The translations under genes and the position numbers were made by a program. A DNA stretch of 64,000 nucleotides from Microbacterium faecale. GTDB lineage: Bacteria; Actinomycetota; Actinomycetes; Actinomycetales; Microbacteriaceae. The stretch lies in contig NZ_BMHO01000001.1 of NCBI RefSeq assembly GCF_014640975.1, forward strand, positions 2,428,166 through 2,492,165, written 5' to 3'. A model generated the notes under the pieces. That model was given only the letters and a program-made list of their open reading frames with translations, was not told the origin of the DNA and ran no database searches. Shown one piece after another: positions 1 to 10,045 of this stretch (positions are counted from its first letter, which is position 1; every line of letters begins with the position of its first letter).

Positions 1-1122
1 CAGCACGGCGATCACGAGCCCGCTGACGACACCGAAGGTCGTGGCCGTGAGCGCCATGATGACGCTCTCGAAGATCCCCATCGCGACGTCGACCGTGATG
101 ATCGGCGGGATGAACCCGGCAAGCAGTGCGCCGACGTTCTCCCACGCGCGCAGCAGACGATCCGGAGTGAACGACAACTGTGTGAGGGAGATCAGCAGGA
201 GCACGACCGCGACCGCGGCGCCGGCGGTGCGCAGCGTGCGGCCGCGGTTCCAGCCGATTCCCGCAGGGTCGGCGGTGGGTGCGTAGAGCTGAGAGACGGT
301 GTGCTCGTCGGCATGTTCGGAGACGGCGCGCTGAACGAGGTAGGAGATGAGCTCCAACACGAGCAGCATCACGACGATGACGCAGATGATGCCGGCCGCG
401 CGGCGATAGTCGAGCGAACCGATGGCCGTCTGCAGCGCGACGCCGATTCCCCCCGCGCCGACGAGCCCGAGCACCGCGGAAGCGCGGATGTTGATGTCCA
501 GGCGGTAGAGCACGACCGATGTCACGGCGGGCAACGCCCGACTGAGGGTCGTCGCGAGGAAGTTCTGCGCGCGATTCGCCCCCACGGCGGAGATAGCCTC
601 GCGCGGAGCCTGATCTTGCTCCTCGAAGATGTCCGCCATCATCTTGCCGATCATGCCGACGGAGTGGAACGCGATCGCCATGGCTCCCGCGAGCGGGCCG
701 AGACCGAAGATGCGCACGAAGATGATTGCGAACACGAGCGAGGGCACCGCTCGCGTGACGATGATGATGCCGCGCGCGAGCCACGAGATCACGCGCGGGC
801 CGGTAAACCGGCGCGATGCCGCCGCCGCGAGCACGACGGACGCGAGCGTCGCCAGGCCTGTTCCGGCGATGGCGATCCAGAGCGTCTCGACCGCGAGCGA
901 CAGCAGACTCGGCACGTCGCCCGTGGTGGGCGGCAGCATGCGCGTCAGAAGGTTCGCGATGTCGCCGAAGCCGGCCGCCACGGCCGCGGGGCGGATGTCG
1001 ATCCACCACATGCCGAAGAGCGTCACGGCGACGTACGCGAGGGGAATCGCGAGCGCGGCGAGGGGCGACGGGCGTCCGGTTGACGCGGAGGGCCTCTTCA
1101 CCCGATCGAGAACGTCAGCCAC
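1..1122 (-). CDS. phnE: Phosphonate-type ABC transporter permease, double-length PhnE (partial)
   Basis: This is the inner-membrane permease of a PhnCDE-type importer for phosphonate or a related oxyanion. The frame is open for 374 codons and runs off the left edge. Translation shows a hydrophobic N-terminal segment, a first complete permease domain (about residues 55-270, with the coupling-loop region around DIFEEQDQAPREAISAVGA), then a linker and the start of a second set of membrane segments (from about residue 305). The protein therefore looks like two PhnE domains fused in one chain. I chose the GTG start because it has a GGAGG about 8 nt upstream and sits 1 nt after the phnC stop, implying translational coupling. 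The substrate cannot be read from sequence. Confidence 0.88.
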   Translation of the reverse strand, partial: MADVLDRVKRPSASTGRPSPLAALAIPLAYVAVTLFGMWWIDIRPAAVAAGFGDIANLLTRMLPPTTGDVPSLLSLAVETLWIAIAGTGLATLASVVLAAAASRRFTGPRVISWLARGIIIVTRAVPSLVFAIIFVRIFGLGPLAGAMAIAFHSVGMIGKMMADIFEEQDQAPREAISAVGANRAQNFLATTLSRALPAVTSVVLYRLDINIRASAVLGLVGAGGIGVALQTAIGSLDYRRAAGIICVIVVMLLVLELISYLVQRAVSEHADEHTVSQLYAPTADPAGIGWNRGRTLRTAGAAVAVVLLLISLTQLSFTPDRLLRAWENVGALLAGFIPPIITVDVAMGIFESVIMALTATTFGVVSGLVIAVL

Positions 1123-1123
1123 C

Positions 1124-1912
1124 TCACGCCTCCGTCTGGTCGTCATAGACCGCGCGGATCTGCGCCTCCGAGGTCTCGGCGGTCGGCCTGTCGAGCAGGA
1201 GCGCACCGTCGCGGACGGCGACGATGCGATCCGACACCTGCAGGGCGAGGTCGACCTGGTGCAGAGAACACACAACCGTGAACCCGTCCTCGGCGCTCAG
1301 CGCACGCAGGGTCGTCAGCACAGACAGGCTCGCGCGCGGGTCAAGCGATGCGACCGGTTCGTCGGCCAGCACGATTTCGGCATCCTGCATCAGCGTGCGT
1401 GCGATCGCGACGCGCTGCTGCTGCCCGCCCGAGAGCGTGTCGGCGCGCTGGAACCGCTCGGCGGCGAGACCGACGCGTTCGAGGTTCGCGACGGCCTTCT
1501 CCCGCAGCGCCCGCGGGTAGCTGGCGACGCCGTAGCGCGGGAGCCGCAGCGACCCCAGGGATCCCATCAGGACGTTCTCAAGAGCGCTGAGGCGCCCGAC
1601 GAGGCCGAACTGCTGGAACACGAAGCCGATGCGGGTGCGCAGCTGCTGCAGCTCGCGCCGGCCGCACCGAGACGGATCCGCGCCCAGCACAGACACGGAT
1701 CCGCCGGTCGGGGTGTGGCTGCCGTTCATGAGCCGCAGCAGCGTCGACTTGCCAGCGCCAGACGGGCCGACAAGCGCGACGAACTGCCCGGGGTGGACAT
1801 CGAAGTCGATGCCACTCAGAACGGCCTTGTCACCGAAGCTCATGCGCAGATCGCGGATCCGCAGGCTCGGAGTGTGGTTCTCGGTCATGGGCGAGACGAC
1901 GTCCGTGATCAT
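1124..1912 (-). CDS. phnC: Phosphonate-type ABC transporter ATP-binding protein
   Basis: Cytoplasmic ATPase of the importer, 262 aa, close to the usual PhnC length. Walker A GPSGAGKST lies at residues 49-57, the Q-loop follows FVFQQ, the signature is LSGGQQQR, and Walker B reads IVLADEP followed by a D-loop (ASLDP). The ATG overlaps the phnD stop as ATGA, and the gene is followed 1 nt later by phnE, so the three are one operon transcribed phnD-phnC-phnE. An alternative in-frame ATG at 1888 would remove eight residues. PhnC assignment rests on the ABC motifs plus the PhnD and PhnE neighbours. Confidence 0.9.
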   Translation of the reverse strand: MITDVVSPMTENHTPSLRIRDLRMSFGDKAVLSGIDFDVHPGQFVALVGPSGAGKSTLLRLMNGSHTPTGGSVSVLGADPSRCGRRELQQLRTRIGFVFQQFGLVGRLSALENVLMGSLGSLRLPRYGVASYPRALREKAVANLERVGLAAERFQRADTLSGGQQQRVAIARTLMQDAEIVLADEPVASLDPRASLSVLTTLRALSAEDGFTVVCSLHQVDLALQVSDRIVAVRDGALLLDRPTAETSEAQIRAVYDDQTEA

Positions 1913-2910
1913 TCGCTGCGGCACACCTCGGCGCCGGTCTTCTCGCAGATGTCGCGGATGGTGTCGTAGTTCGCGTCGGAGGCCGGCTCGAAGCCGAAGG
2001 CTCCCGTGCCGCCCCACTCGCAGGCCATGGTGCCGGCGTACTCGTCGCCCCACGGCGCCGGCGCCTCGCGCTCGGCACCCTCGCACAGGCCCGCTTCCGC
2101 GGCCGTGACCGAGTTATAAGTGGTCGTCACCGTCTCGGCGATGAGGTCGCGCAGATCCTCGTCGAGCCAGTTTCCGACGACGAGCGGCGTGCCGGGGATG
2201 TCAGGCGAGGTCCAGATCGTCTCGGTGTCGCCGTCTTCGATGACGCCACGCGCAGGCAGGAGGTCGGTGATGAAGGTGCCCGCGACGAAAGCGGCGTCGC
2301 AGTCGCCGGCGAGCATCTGGGTCACCGCGACGTCGTGCGATCCCGCGAAGACCGGCGTGATGTCGTTCTCCGGGTCGATGTCCGCGTCCATCAAGCCGGC
2401 GATCGGCGCGAGGTAACCGGTCGTCGAGGCGGGATCCGTGAAGCAGACGTCCGCTCCGGCGACCTCCTCGATGCTCGTGATGTCGGATCCGCCCGGGACG
2501 ACGCCGAGCGCTTCGACGGCGCCCGAGCCGGCTTCGGGGGTGAGCTGGTCCATCGCGACGGGCGTCACGTCGGCGACGTCCGCGGCGAGGTAGTACGAGA
2601 AGGCGCCGTACACGGCGATGTCGACGCGCTCGGCGACCTGCGCTTCGATGACGCCGGCGTTGTTGCTCACGGCCTCGATCGAGGTGGGGATCCCCGTCTC
2701 TTTTTCGATCGCGGCGACGATCGGCTCGAAGGATGCCTCGAGCTCTTCGCTGTTGTCGGTGGGAACGACCGCGAACACGAGCTCCGACGGACCGTCGGAG
2801 TCGGAGCCCGACGCATTGTCGGCGGGGCGGGCGTTGGGGCTGGCTCCGCATGCCGCGAGCAGGAGACCTGCGGCCGCGAGGGAAGCGATGGCGGTAATGG
2901 TCTTGCGCAT
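1909..2910 (-). CDS. phnD: PhnD family substrate-binding lipoprotein
   Basis: Extracytoplasmic solute receptor for the PhnCDE importer, 333 aa. It begins with a lipoprotein signal peptide (MRKTITAIASLAAAGLLLAAC, cysteine near residue 21) and a low-complexity Ser/Asp/Gly linker. The PhnD-like body starts at LVFAVVPTDNSEE and contains the YGAFSYY and FTDPASTTGYLAP segments typical of this family. The ATG has a GGAGAG ribosome site about 7 nt upstream; longer in-frame extensions lack the signal-peptide start and are rejected. It is first in the operon, and the inverted repeats upstream suggest regulation at its promoter. Phosphite, phosphonate or another ligand is possible. Confidence 0.9.
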   Translation of the reverse strand: MRKTITAIASLAAAGLLLAACGASPNARPADNASGSDSDGPSELVFAVVPTDNSEELEASFEPIVAAIEKETGIPTSIEAVSNNAGVIEAQVAERVDIAVYGAFSYYLAADVADVTPVAMDQLTPEAGSGAVEALGVVPGGSDITSIEEVAGADVCFTDPASTTGYLAPIAGLMDADIDPENDITPVFAGSHDVAVTQMLAGDCDAAFVAGTFITDLLPARGVIEDGDTETIWTSPDIPGTPLVVGNWLDEDLRDLIAETVTTTYNSVTAAEAGLCEGAEREAPAPWGDEYAGTMACEWGGTGAFGFEPASDANYDTIRDICEKTGAEVCRSE

Positions 2911-2969
2911 GAGGGACTCTCCATGGCGTCGGCGTTGACGGCTACTGTTTTGCGACCACGAGACAGATT

Positions 2970-3027
2970 TAGTGTGGCCTTTTCGGGTGCAGGTCCACAC
3001 TAGCGGGTCCGTTGATATTGTCAACGG
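2970..3027 (-). promoter_or_regulatory. phnD promoter with two inverted repeats
   Basis: On the minus strand a TTGACA (3024-3019) is followed 16 nt later by TAGTGT, a plausible -35/-10 pair. The -35 lies inside an inverted repeat CCGTTGA-N5-TCAACGG (3009-3027). The -10 overlaps one arm of a second repeat, TAGTGTGG (2970-2977) with CCACACTA (2995-3002). Both are well placed for a repressor or activator. The regulator is not encoded next to it in this window. Confidence 0.5.
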
Positions 3028-3055
3028 TTTTCCGGGAGCGGGATCAGTGGGCGTG

Positions 3056-3113
3056 TCTACCTTCCACAAATGCACCCATACGCGCGCTTTTGGGTGCATT
3101 TGTGGAAGGTAGA
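3056..3113. repeat. Perfect 23-bp inverted repeat, 12-nt loop
   Basis: Positions 3056-3078 and 3091-3113 are exact reverse complements (core CTTCCACAAATGCACCCA) separated by 12 nt. The repeat lies between the rpsA terminator and the phnD promoter, about 145 nt upstream of the phnD start codon. It has no T-tract immediately after either arm, so it is not an ordinary intrinsic terminator. It could be a protein-binding site or the remains of a small mobile palindrome. Confidence 0.75.
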
Positions 3114-3122
3114 GAAGACAAA

Positions 3123-3152
3123 ACGGGCCGGATCCCGAAGGACCCGGCCCGT
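3123..3152 (-). terminator. rpsA intrinsic terminator
   Basis: On the minus strand a 13-bp GC-rich stem with one G-T wobble encloses a UUCG tetraloop (3136-3139). It is followed by TTTTGTCTTCTC, about 18 nt after the rpsA stop codon. This is a typical rho-independent terminator. Confidence 0.85.
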
Positions 3153-3169
3153 TCTCTCGAGCGCTGCGG

Positions 3170-4630
3170 TTAGTTGCCCGCGAGCTTCTCACGGAGCGCG
3201 GCAAGCGCCTCGTCGTCCGCGAGCGCACCGGCACCGGCGGACTCGGACGAGAAGCCACCGGACGAGCTGGCCGCGGGGGCCGTGTCGTCGGCGTTCGCCT
3301 CGGCCTCGATGGCACGGGCGACCTGCTCCTTGTGCTTCTCCCAGCGAGCCTGCGCCTGAGCGTACTCCTGCTCCCACGCCTCGCGAGCCTCGTCGTACCC
3401 GTCGAGCCACTGGTTGGTCTCGGGGTCGAAGCCCTCGGGGAACTTGTACTCGCCGTTCTCGTCGTACTCCGTGGTCATGCCGTAGAGCGACGGGTCGAAC
3501 TCGGTGCCGTTCGGGTCGACCATGTCGTTGGCCTGCTTGAGCGACAGCGAGATGCGGCGACGGTCGAGGTCGATGTCGATGACCCGGACGAACAGCTCCT
3601 CGCCCACCGAGACGACCTGCTCGGCCATCTCAACGTGCTTGTGCGACAGCTCGGAGATGTGCACGAGGCCCTCGATGCCGTCCGCGACGCGAACGAACGC
3701 GCCGAACGGAACGAGCTTCGTGACCTTACCGGGCGTGATCTGACCGATCTGGTGCGTGCGAGCGAAGACCTGCCACGGGTCCTCCTGCGTCGCCTTGAGC
3801 GACAGCGAGACGCGCTCGCGGTCGAGGTCGACCTCGAGAACCTCGACGGTGACCTCCTGGCCCACCTCGACGACCTCGCTGGCGTGGTCGATGTGCTTCC
3901 ACGAGAGCTCGGACACGTGAACGAGGCCGTCCACGCCGCCGAGGTCAACGAACGCGCCGAAGTTGACGATCGAAGAGACCTGACCCTTGCGGACCTGACC
4001 CTTGTGCAGACCGTTGAGGAACTGCGCACGCGTGGCCGACTGCGTCTCCTCGAGGAGCGCGCGACGCGAGAGCACGACGTTGTTGCGGTTCTTGTCGAGC
4101 TCGAGGATCTTCGCCTCGAGCTCCTGGCCGAGGTACGGCGTCAGGTCGCGGACGCGGCGCAGCTCGATGAGCGAGGCAGGAAGGAAGCCGCGGAGACCGA
4201 TGTCGAGGATGAGACCGCCCTTGACGACCTCGATGACCGTGCCCTTGACGACACCGTCGTTCTCCTTGATCTGCTCCACGTCGCCCCAGGCGCGCTCGTA
4301 CTGAGCACGCTTCTTCGACAGGATCAGACGGCCTTCCTTGTCCTCCTTCTGGAGAACGAGGGCCTCGATGTGGTCGCCCACCTTGACGACGTCGTCGGGG
4401 TTGACGTCGTGCTTGATGGAGAGTTCGCGCGAGGGGATGACGCCCTCGGTCTTGTATCCGACGTCGAGCAGAACCTCGTCGCGGTCGATCTTGACGATCT
4501 CGCCGTCGATGATGTCGCCGTCGTTGAAGAACTTCAGAGTCTTCTCGACCGCGGCCAGGAAGTCTTCCGCAGATCCGATGTCGTTAATGGCGACCTGCGT
4601 GGTGGCCGAGGCGGTCGTTGCGTTAGTCAT
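3170..4630 (-). CDS. rpsA: 30S ribosomal protein S1
   Basis: Ribosomal protein S1, 486 aa, the usual length in actinobacteria. It has four S1 (OB-fold) RNA-binding repeats: about residues 37-105 (GEIVKIDRDEVLLDVGYKTEG), 123-190, 208-278 (GQVSSIVNFGAFVDLGGVDG) and 295-365 (GKVTKLVPFGAFVRVADG). An acidic, low-complexity C-terminal tail follows. I chose the ATG giving MTNATTASATT because the upstream extension has no S1 homology and a GAAGG lies about 10 nt before it. It is monocistronic, with its own terminator at 3123-3152, and divergent from the DUF4190 gene. Confidence 0.97.
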   Translation of the reverse strand: MTNATTASATTQVAINDIGSAEDFLAAVEKTLKFFNDGDIIDGEIVKIDRDEVLLDVGYKTEGVIPSRELSIKHDVNPDDVVKVGDHIEALVLQKEDKEGRLILSKKRAQYERAWGDVEQIKENDGVVKGTVIEVVKGGLILDIGLRGFLPASLIELRRVRDLTPYLGQELEAKILELDKNRNNVVLSRRALLEETQSATRAQFLNGLHKGQVRKGQVSSIVNFGAFVDLGGVDGLVHVSELSWKHIDHASEVVEVGQEVTVEVLEVDLDRERVSLSLKATQEDPWQVFARTHQIGQITPGKVTKLVPFGAFVRVADGIEGLVHISELSHKHVEMAEQVVSVGEELFVRVIDIDLDRRRISLSLKQANDMVDPNGTEFDPSLYGMTTEYDENGEYKFPEGFDPETNQWLDGYDEAREAWEQEYAQAQARWEKHKEQVARAIEAEANADDTAPAASSSGGFSSESAGAGALADDEALAALREKLAGN

Positions 4631-4958
4631 GTAGTAGTTAGCCTTCAGGGGTTGTTGTGTCGGGCTCCGGATCCGGCCGGATGCGCGTCTCCGCACGCAT
4701 CAGCAGTCTTCGCGGATTCGAAGCGATTGGATGAGATTTCGCCCGTCACGCGACAGTCTGGACGACGGATCCGCAGATCCGACGCGGCGACGCGCGCACG
4801 CGTGACACTTCAGGATAGCACGCGAAACCGGCTCAGATCCACGCAACGAGTGGGATCGAAGCACCCGCATGGAGACTTCTCCCCACGGAATCGGCACACA
4901 GGGTCTCACCACGTCGGTAACGTGGTTCCGAGCATGAATCACGGGGAGAAGGAGCGAC
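4631..4958. promoter_or_regulatory. Divergent rpsA / DUF4190 intergenic region
   Basis: No gene is supported in these 328 nt. Near the right end, CCACGT (4909-4914) and ACGTGG (4920-4925) form an inverted repeat around CGGTA. The stretch TCGGTAACGTGGTTCC matches the tRNA-Lys promoter region (TCGGTAATGTTGTTCC), so TAACGT at 4918-4923 is a likely -10 box for the rightward gene. The rpsA promoter must lie in the left part, but I cannot place it with confidence. Confidence 0.5.
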
Positions 4959-5591
4959 ATGTCCGATAACAACCAGCCACACGACCCGAACGCGCCCGCG
5001 CAGAACGGTGGCCCGTCGCAGCCCGGGCCTGGCGAACAGCCCGCATACGACACAGGAGAGCCCGGAGTGCCCGACACTGGGGCCGGTGCGCCGCCCATGC
5101 CGCCGACGCCGCCCGCTCCCCCGGAGCCCCCCTACAACGCTCCGCAGCCGACGACGCCACAGCCATACGGTGTTCAGCCCGGCTCCATCTCGCCGCCGCC
5201 GCCTGCTCCGTACGGTGTCGGCACGCCCCCGCAAAACCAGGGTGGCAAGGGACTCGCGATCACGGCGCTCGTGCTCGCGATCGTCGGGGCGCTGCTCTGC
5301 TTCATCCCGTTCGCTGCCTTCGGCGGTGTGGTCATCGCCATCGTCGCGCTGATTCTCGGCATCATCGCCCTCGTGAAGAAGGCGAACGGCAAGGGCATGA
5401 GCATCGCGGCGCTGATCGTGGCGGGTGTCGGCGTTTTGGTCGGCGCGGTCATGGTGTTCATCACGATCTCTGTGTTCGTGTTCATCGACTCCTACCAGGG
5501 CGAGCTCGACCAGTTCTACGAGGACAACTCGGAGCTGTTCGACGAGAACTTCGACGAGGACTTCCAGCTCTTCGAGCAGCCCGAGTTCTGA
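4959..5591 (+). CDS. DUF4190-type membrane protein with proline-rich N-terminus
   Basis: A 210-aa integral membrane protein of unknown function. Residues 1-85 are rich in Pro, Gly, Gln and Asn and are probably disordered in the cytoplasm. They are followed by hydrophobic segments at about 91-128 (LAITALVLAIVGALLCF and onward), a short KKANGKG loop and another at about 145-170. The C-terminal 30 residues are strongly acidic. The layout, with a glycine-rich hydrophobic pair joined by a basic loop, matches DUF4190 proteins common in actinobacteria. AAGGAG lies 6 nt before the ATG. It is monocistronic and ends in a hairpin at 5605-5640. Confidence 0.85.
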   Translation: MSDNNQPHDPNAPAQNGGPSQPGPGEQPAYDTGEPGVPDTGAGAPPMPPTPPAPPEPPYNAPQPTTPQPYGVQPGSISPPPPAPYGVGTPPQNQGGKGLAITALVLAIVGALLCFIPFAAFGGVVIAIVALILGIIALVKKANGKGMSIAALIVAGVGVLVGAVMVFITISVFVFIDSYQGELDQFYEDNSELFDENFDEDFQLFEQPEF

Positions 5592-5598
5592 TCACGCT

Positions 5599-6057
5599 TC
5601 ACGCGGCGCGCACCTGGGGTTCGCCCACCAGGTGCGCGCCGTCGTCTGCCAGGACGAACTGAGCCCGCAAGCCGTCCGGCTGGTGCGCGAACGCCGCCCG
5701 CATCGGCTCTGACCACCGGCGGAGGTCGGGGCTCCCCCCGGGAGCTCCCGGGCGTTCCCACACGACGACGACCGCGCCCGCCGGAGTCTCGTCGACGATC
5801 TGTGAGACGCGCGTCGCCAGGAGGTCTGCCGCGCTGACGGCGCCGGACGCGGGCATCGCGACGGTCTCGGTGGGGTCGCCGGAGAGACCGTCGATCGGCA
5901 TCATGACATCGGTCATACATCCGGCGCTGTCGATGAACAGCAGCCACGCTCGCGGCTCGACCGCCCGTTCGAGCAGCGCCGTGACGAAGCGCGTGAGGTC
6001 GCGGTCGTCGGTCATCGGACGATCGCGCAGCGTGTTCAGAATTGTTGAATCGACCAT
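5599..6057 (-). CDS. Conserved hypothetical protein (152 aa)
   Basis: A soluble protein of unknown function. It has no signal peptide or membrane segment and shows alternating hydrophobic strands (AWLLFIDSAG, GAVVVVWERPG, AQFVLADDGAHLVGEP), suggesting a small alpha/beta domain. Codon use is like the neighbours. The first ATG is used here; a second Met at residue 15 (MTDDRD) is an equally possible start because neither has a strong ribosome site. It converges on the DUF4190 gene with 7 nt between stops. I do not recognise the family. Confidence 0.7.
   Translation of the reverse strand: MVDSTILNTLRDRPMTDDRDLTRFVTALLERAVEPRAWLLFIDSAGCMTDVMMPIDGLSGDPTETVAMPASGAVSAADLLATRVSQIVDETPAGAVVVVWERPGAPGGSPDLRRWSEPMRAAFAHQPDGLRAQFVLADDGAHLVGEPQVRAA
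5605..5640 (+). terminator. Hairpin after DUF4190 gene
   Basis: A perfect 13-bp stem (GGCGCGCACCTGG with its complement at 5628-5640) begins 14 nt after the stop codon. It lies within the 3' end of the convergent gene at 5599-6057, so both coding and terminator functions share this DNA. There is no long T-tract. Confidence 0.6.
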
Positions 6058-6150
6058 GCGGCAAGCCTGATCGATCCGTGGCTGCCGCGTGTGGGGAAAT
6101 CAGCCGAATGTGCATGGATTCCGCGAATCAGCCGAATCTGTGGAGAACTC

Positions 6151-6507
6151 TCAGCGGCGCGACGCGCATTCCACGCACATCGTGGCGGTGGGGCGAATGC
6201 GCAGGCGCGCGACCGGGATCCGCTTGCCGCACCCGGCGCACACGCCATAAGTGTCGTTGTCGAGACGCGCGAATGCCTCGTCGATGGCGATGAGTTCGCG
6301 CTCGGCCTCGGCGTCAAGGCCGGCGAGTCGAGACCATTCGTCCGACAGGGTCGCGCCCTCAGGGTCGTGCTCATCGTCGGCGGTCGCTGCCGATCGTGCC
6401 GACGCGAGATCGCTCAGGTCCTCATCGCTGCGTTGGCGGGCGCGCAGCACGCTCTCGCGGTGCTGTGCAAGGAGTTCGCGAAACTCCGCGCGGTGAGTGT
6501 CGTCCAT
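6151..6507 (-). CDS. DksA/TraR family zinc-finger protein
   Basis: A 118-aa protein of the DksA/TraR C4-zinc-finger family, which bind the RNA polymerase secondary channel or act as general regulators. An N-terminal helical, Glu/Arg-rich part of about 75 residues is followed by the finger CAGC-X17-CVEC (GVCAGCGKRIP ... TMCVEC) at the C-terminus. The ATG follows GGAGAG; longer upstream extensions run through the ilvC terminator and are rejected. It lies downstream of ilvC on the same strand but behind the hairpin at 6524-6566, so it is probably a separate unit. Its exact cellular role is not shown by sequence. Confidence 0.87.
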   Translation of the reverse strand: MDDTHRAEFRELLAQHRESVLRARQRSDEDLSDLASARSAATADDEHDPEGATLSDEWSRLAGLDAEAERELIAIDEAFARLDNDTYGVCAGCGKRIPVARLRIRPTATMCVECASRR

Positions 6508-6523
6508 CTCTCCACCGTAGATG

Positions 6524-6566
6524 CAGAGGGGCCGCCCCCGCGCATTTCGCGGGAACGGCCCCTCTG
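6524..6566 (-). terminator. Hairpin at the end of the ilv operon
   Basis: CAGAGGGGCCG (6524-6534) pairs with 6556-6566, with an inner CCCGCG/CGCGGG stem. It lies between the ilvC stop and the dksA-like start. No clear T-tract follows, so termination strength is uncertain. Confidence 0.6.
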
Positions 6567-6619
6567 AACGAGCGCAGCGAGCCGACCATACTGCCGTCGT
6601 CTCGCCGACGACGTTGAGG

Positions 6620-8192
<1,573 letters not shown>

Positions 8193-8193
8193 A

Positions 8194-9999
8194 TCAGGCC
8201 CCCTCATCGAACGCGGGCGAATTCTCGCGCGCATACTGGACGTAGCTGTTGCTGACGCCCTGCGGCACCATCGGCCACACCATGGCGTCGCTCGACACGA
8301 CGAAATCGATCACGACGGGACGGTCGTTCGTCTCGAGCGCGAGGGTGATCGCGTCGTCGATCTGGTCCTCGCGCTCCACGCGGATCGCCAGACATCCGTA
8401 TGCCTCGGCGAGCTTGACGAAGTCGGGGATCCGCTTCGTGTCGTGGCCGGTGTTGAGGTCGGTGTGCGAGTAGCGCCCGTCGTAGAACAGCGTCTGCCAC
8501 TGGCGCACCATGCCGAGCGACGAGTTGTTGATGATCGCGACCTTGATCGGAATGTTGTTGAGCGCGCACGTCGCGAGCTCCTGATTGGTCATCTGGAAGC
8601 AGCCGTCGCCATCGATCGCCCAGACCTGGCGGTCGGGCTGAGCGACCTTCGCTCCCATGGCAGCGGGAATCGAGTAGCCCATCGTGCCGGCGCCGCCGGA
8701 GTTGAGCCACGAGTTCGGTCGCTCGTACTTGATGAACTGCGCCGACCACATCTGGTGCTGTCCGACGCCGGCGACGTACACGCCCTCCGGTCCGGTCAGC
8801 TCGCCGATCCGGGAGATGACGTGCTGCGGTGCGAGCAGACCGTCGGTCGGTGCGGTGTAGCCCAGCGGGTACTGGTCGCGCAGACCGTTGAGGTACTGCC
8901 ACCACTCAGCGTAGTCAGGGAAGTCACCGTCGACGGTGGAACGATAGGTCGTCTCGAGATCGACGAGCACCTCGCGCACATCGCCCACGATCGGCACCTC
9001 CGCGGCGCGGATCTTGCCGATCTCCGCCGGGTCGATGTCGACGTGCACGACCTTCGCCTCGGGGGCGAACAGCGCGGACTTGCCAGTGACACGGTCGTCG
9101 AAGCGCGCACCGAGAGCGATAAGCAGGTCGCTCTCCTGCAACGCGAGAACCGCGGGCACGGATCCGTGCATGCCGGGCATTCCGAGGTGTTGCTCGTGGC
9201 TGTCGGGGAACGCGCCCCGCGCCATGAGCGTCGTCACCACAGGGGCGCCGGTCGTCTCGGCGAACGCGAGCAGCTCCTCCGCGGCCTGGCTGCGGATCAC
9301 GCCGCCGCCCACGTACAGCACCGGCTTCTCGGCAGCGGCCAGGAGCGATGCGGCGGCCTGGATCTGCTTGCCGTGCGCTTTCGTGACGGGGCGGTAGCCG
9401 GGCAGATCGTAGCGCGGGGGCCAGACGAACGGCGCCTCGTCCTGCTGTGCGTCCTTCGTGATGTCGACGAGGACCGGTCCGGGGCGTCCCGTGCTGGCGA
9501 TCTCGAACGCCTGCGCGATCGCGGAGGGAATATCCTCCGCGCGCTTGACGAGGAACGAGTGCTTCGTGACGGGCATCGTGATGCCGACGATGTCGGCCTC
9601 CTGGAACGCGTCGGTGCCCATCAGCGTGGAGAACACCTGCCCCGTGATCGCGACGATCGGAACCGAGTCCATGTGGGCATCGGCGATCGCGGTGACGAGG
9701 TTGGTCGCCCCGGGGCCCGACGTCGCGATGGCGACGCCGACGCGGCCGGTCGCGGCGGCGTAACCCTCCGCGGCGTGGCCGGCGCCCTGTTCGTGGCGCA
9801 CGAGGACGTGATTGAGCGAATTTTCGCTCATGAGCGCGTCGTAGGCGGGGAGGATGGCTCCGCCGGGCAGGCCGAAGACATCCTTGACGCCGAGCTGCTC
9901 GAGCGAGCGGACGACGGCCTCCGCGCCCGTCATGACGGGCGGGTTGGCGTTCGAGGAGGCGGGGGGCCGGGGAACGGCGGTTGTCAGATCTGCGGGCAT
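8194..9999 (-). CDS. ilvB: Acetolactate synthase large (catalytic) subunit
   Basis: Thiamine-diphosphate and FAD-dependent enzyme that condenses pyruvate with pyruvate or 2-ketobutyrate, 601 aa. The N-terminal TPP domain carries the catalytic Glu ([16 protein letters not shown]). The FAD-binding middle domain starts near [12 protein letters not shown]. The C-terminal TPP/Mg motif is [20 protein letters not shown] chose the ATG giving [10 protein letters not shown]; the upstream frame runs toward ilvD without homology. It is coupled to ilvN downstream and lies 46 nt after ilvD. Confidence 0.97.
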   Translation of the reverse strand: MPADLTTAVPRPPASSNANPPVMTGAEAVVRSLEQLGVKDVFGLPGGAILPAYDALMSENSLNHVLVRHEQGAGHAAEGYAAATGRVGVAIATSGPGATNLVTAIADAHMDSVPIVAITGQVFSTLMGTDAFQEADIVGITMPVTKHSFLVKRAEDIPSAIAQAFEIASTGRPGPVLVDITKDAQQDEAPFVWPPRYDLPGYRPVTKAHGKQIQAAASLLAAAEKPVLYVGGGVIRSQAAEELLAFAETTGAPVVTTLMARGAFPDSHEQHLGMPGMHGSVPAVLALQESDLLIALGARFDDRVTGKSALFAPEAKVVHVDIDPAEIGKIRAAEVPIVGDVREVLVDLETTYRSTVDGDFPDYAEWWQYLNGLRDQYPLGYTAPTDGLLAPQHVISRIGELTGPEGVYVAGVGQHQMWSAQFIKYERPNSWLNSGGAGTMGYSIPAAMGAKVAQPDRQVWAIDGDGCFQMTNQELATCALNNIPIKVAIINNSSLGMVRQWQTLFYDGRYSHTDLNTGHDTKRIPDFVKLAEAYGCLAIRVEREDQIDDAITLALETNDRPVVIDFVVSSDAMVWPMVPQGVSNSYVQYARENSPAFDEGA

Positions 10000-10045
10000 G
10001 GTGCTTCCCTCAATCGTGTCGGACGTCTGTCGGCACAGTCGGTCG

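Noticed and set aside
3332-4969. 545-codon plus-strand ORF
   Set aside because: Lies opposite rpsA; residues are the Leu/Asp/Val-rich shadow of its codons and have no family motifs.
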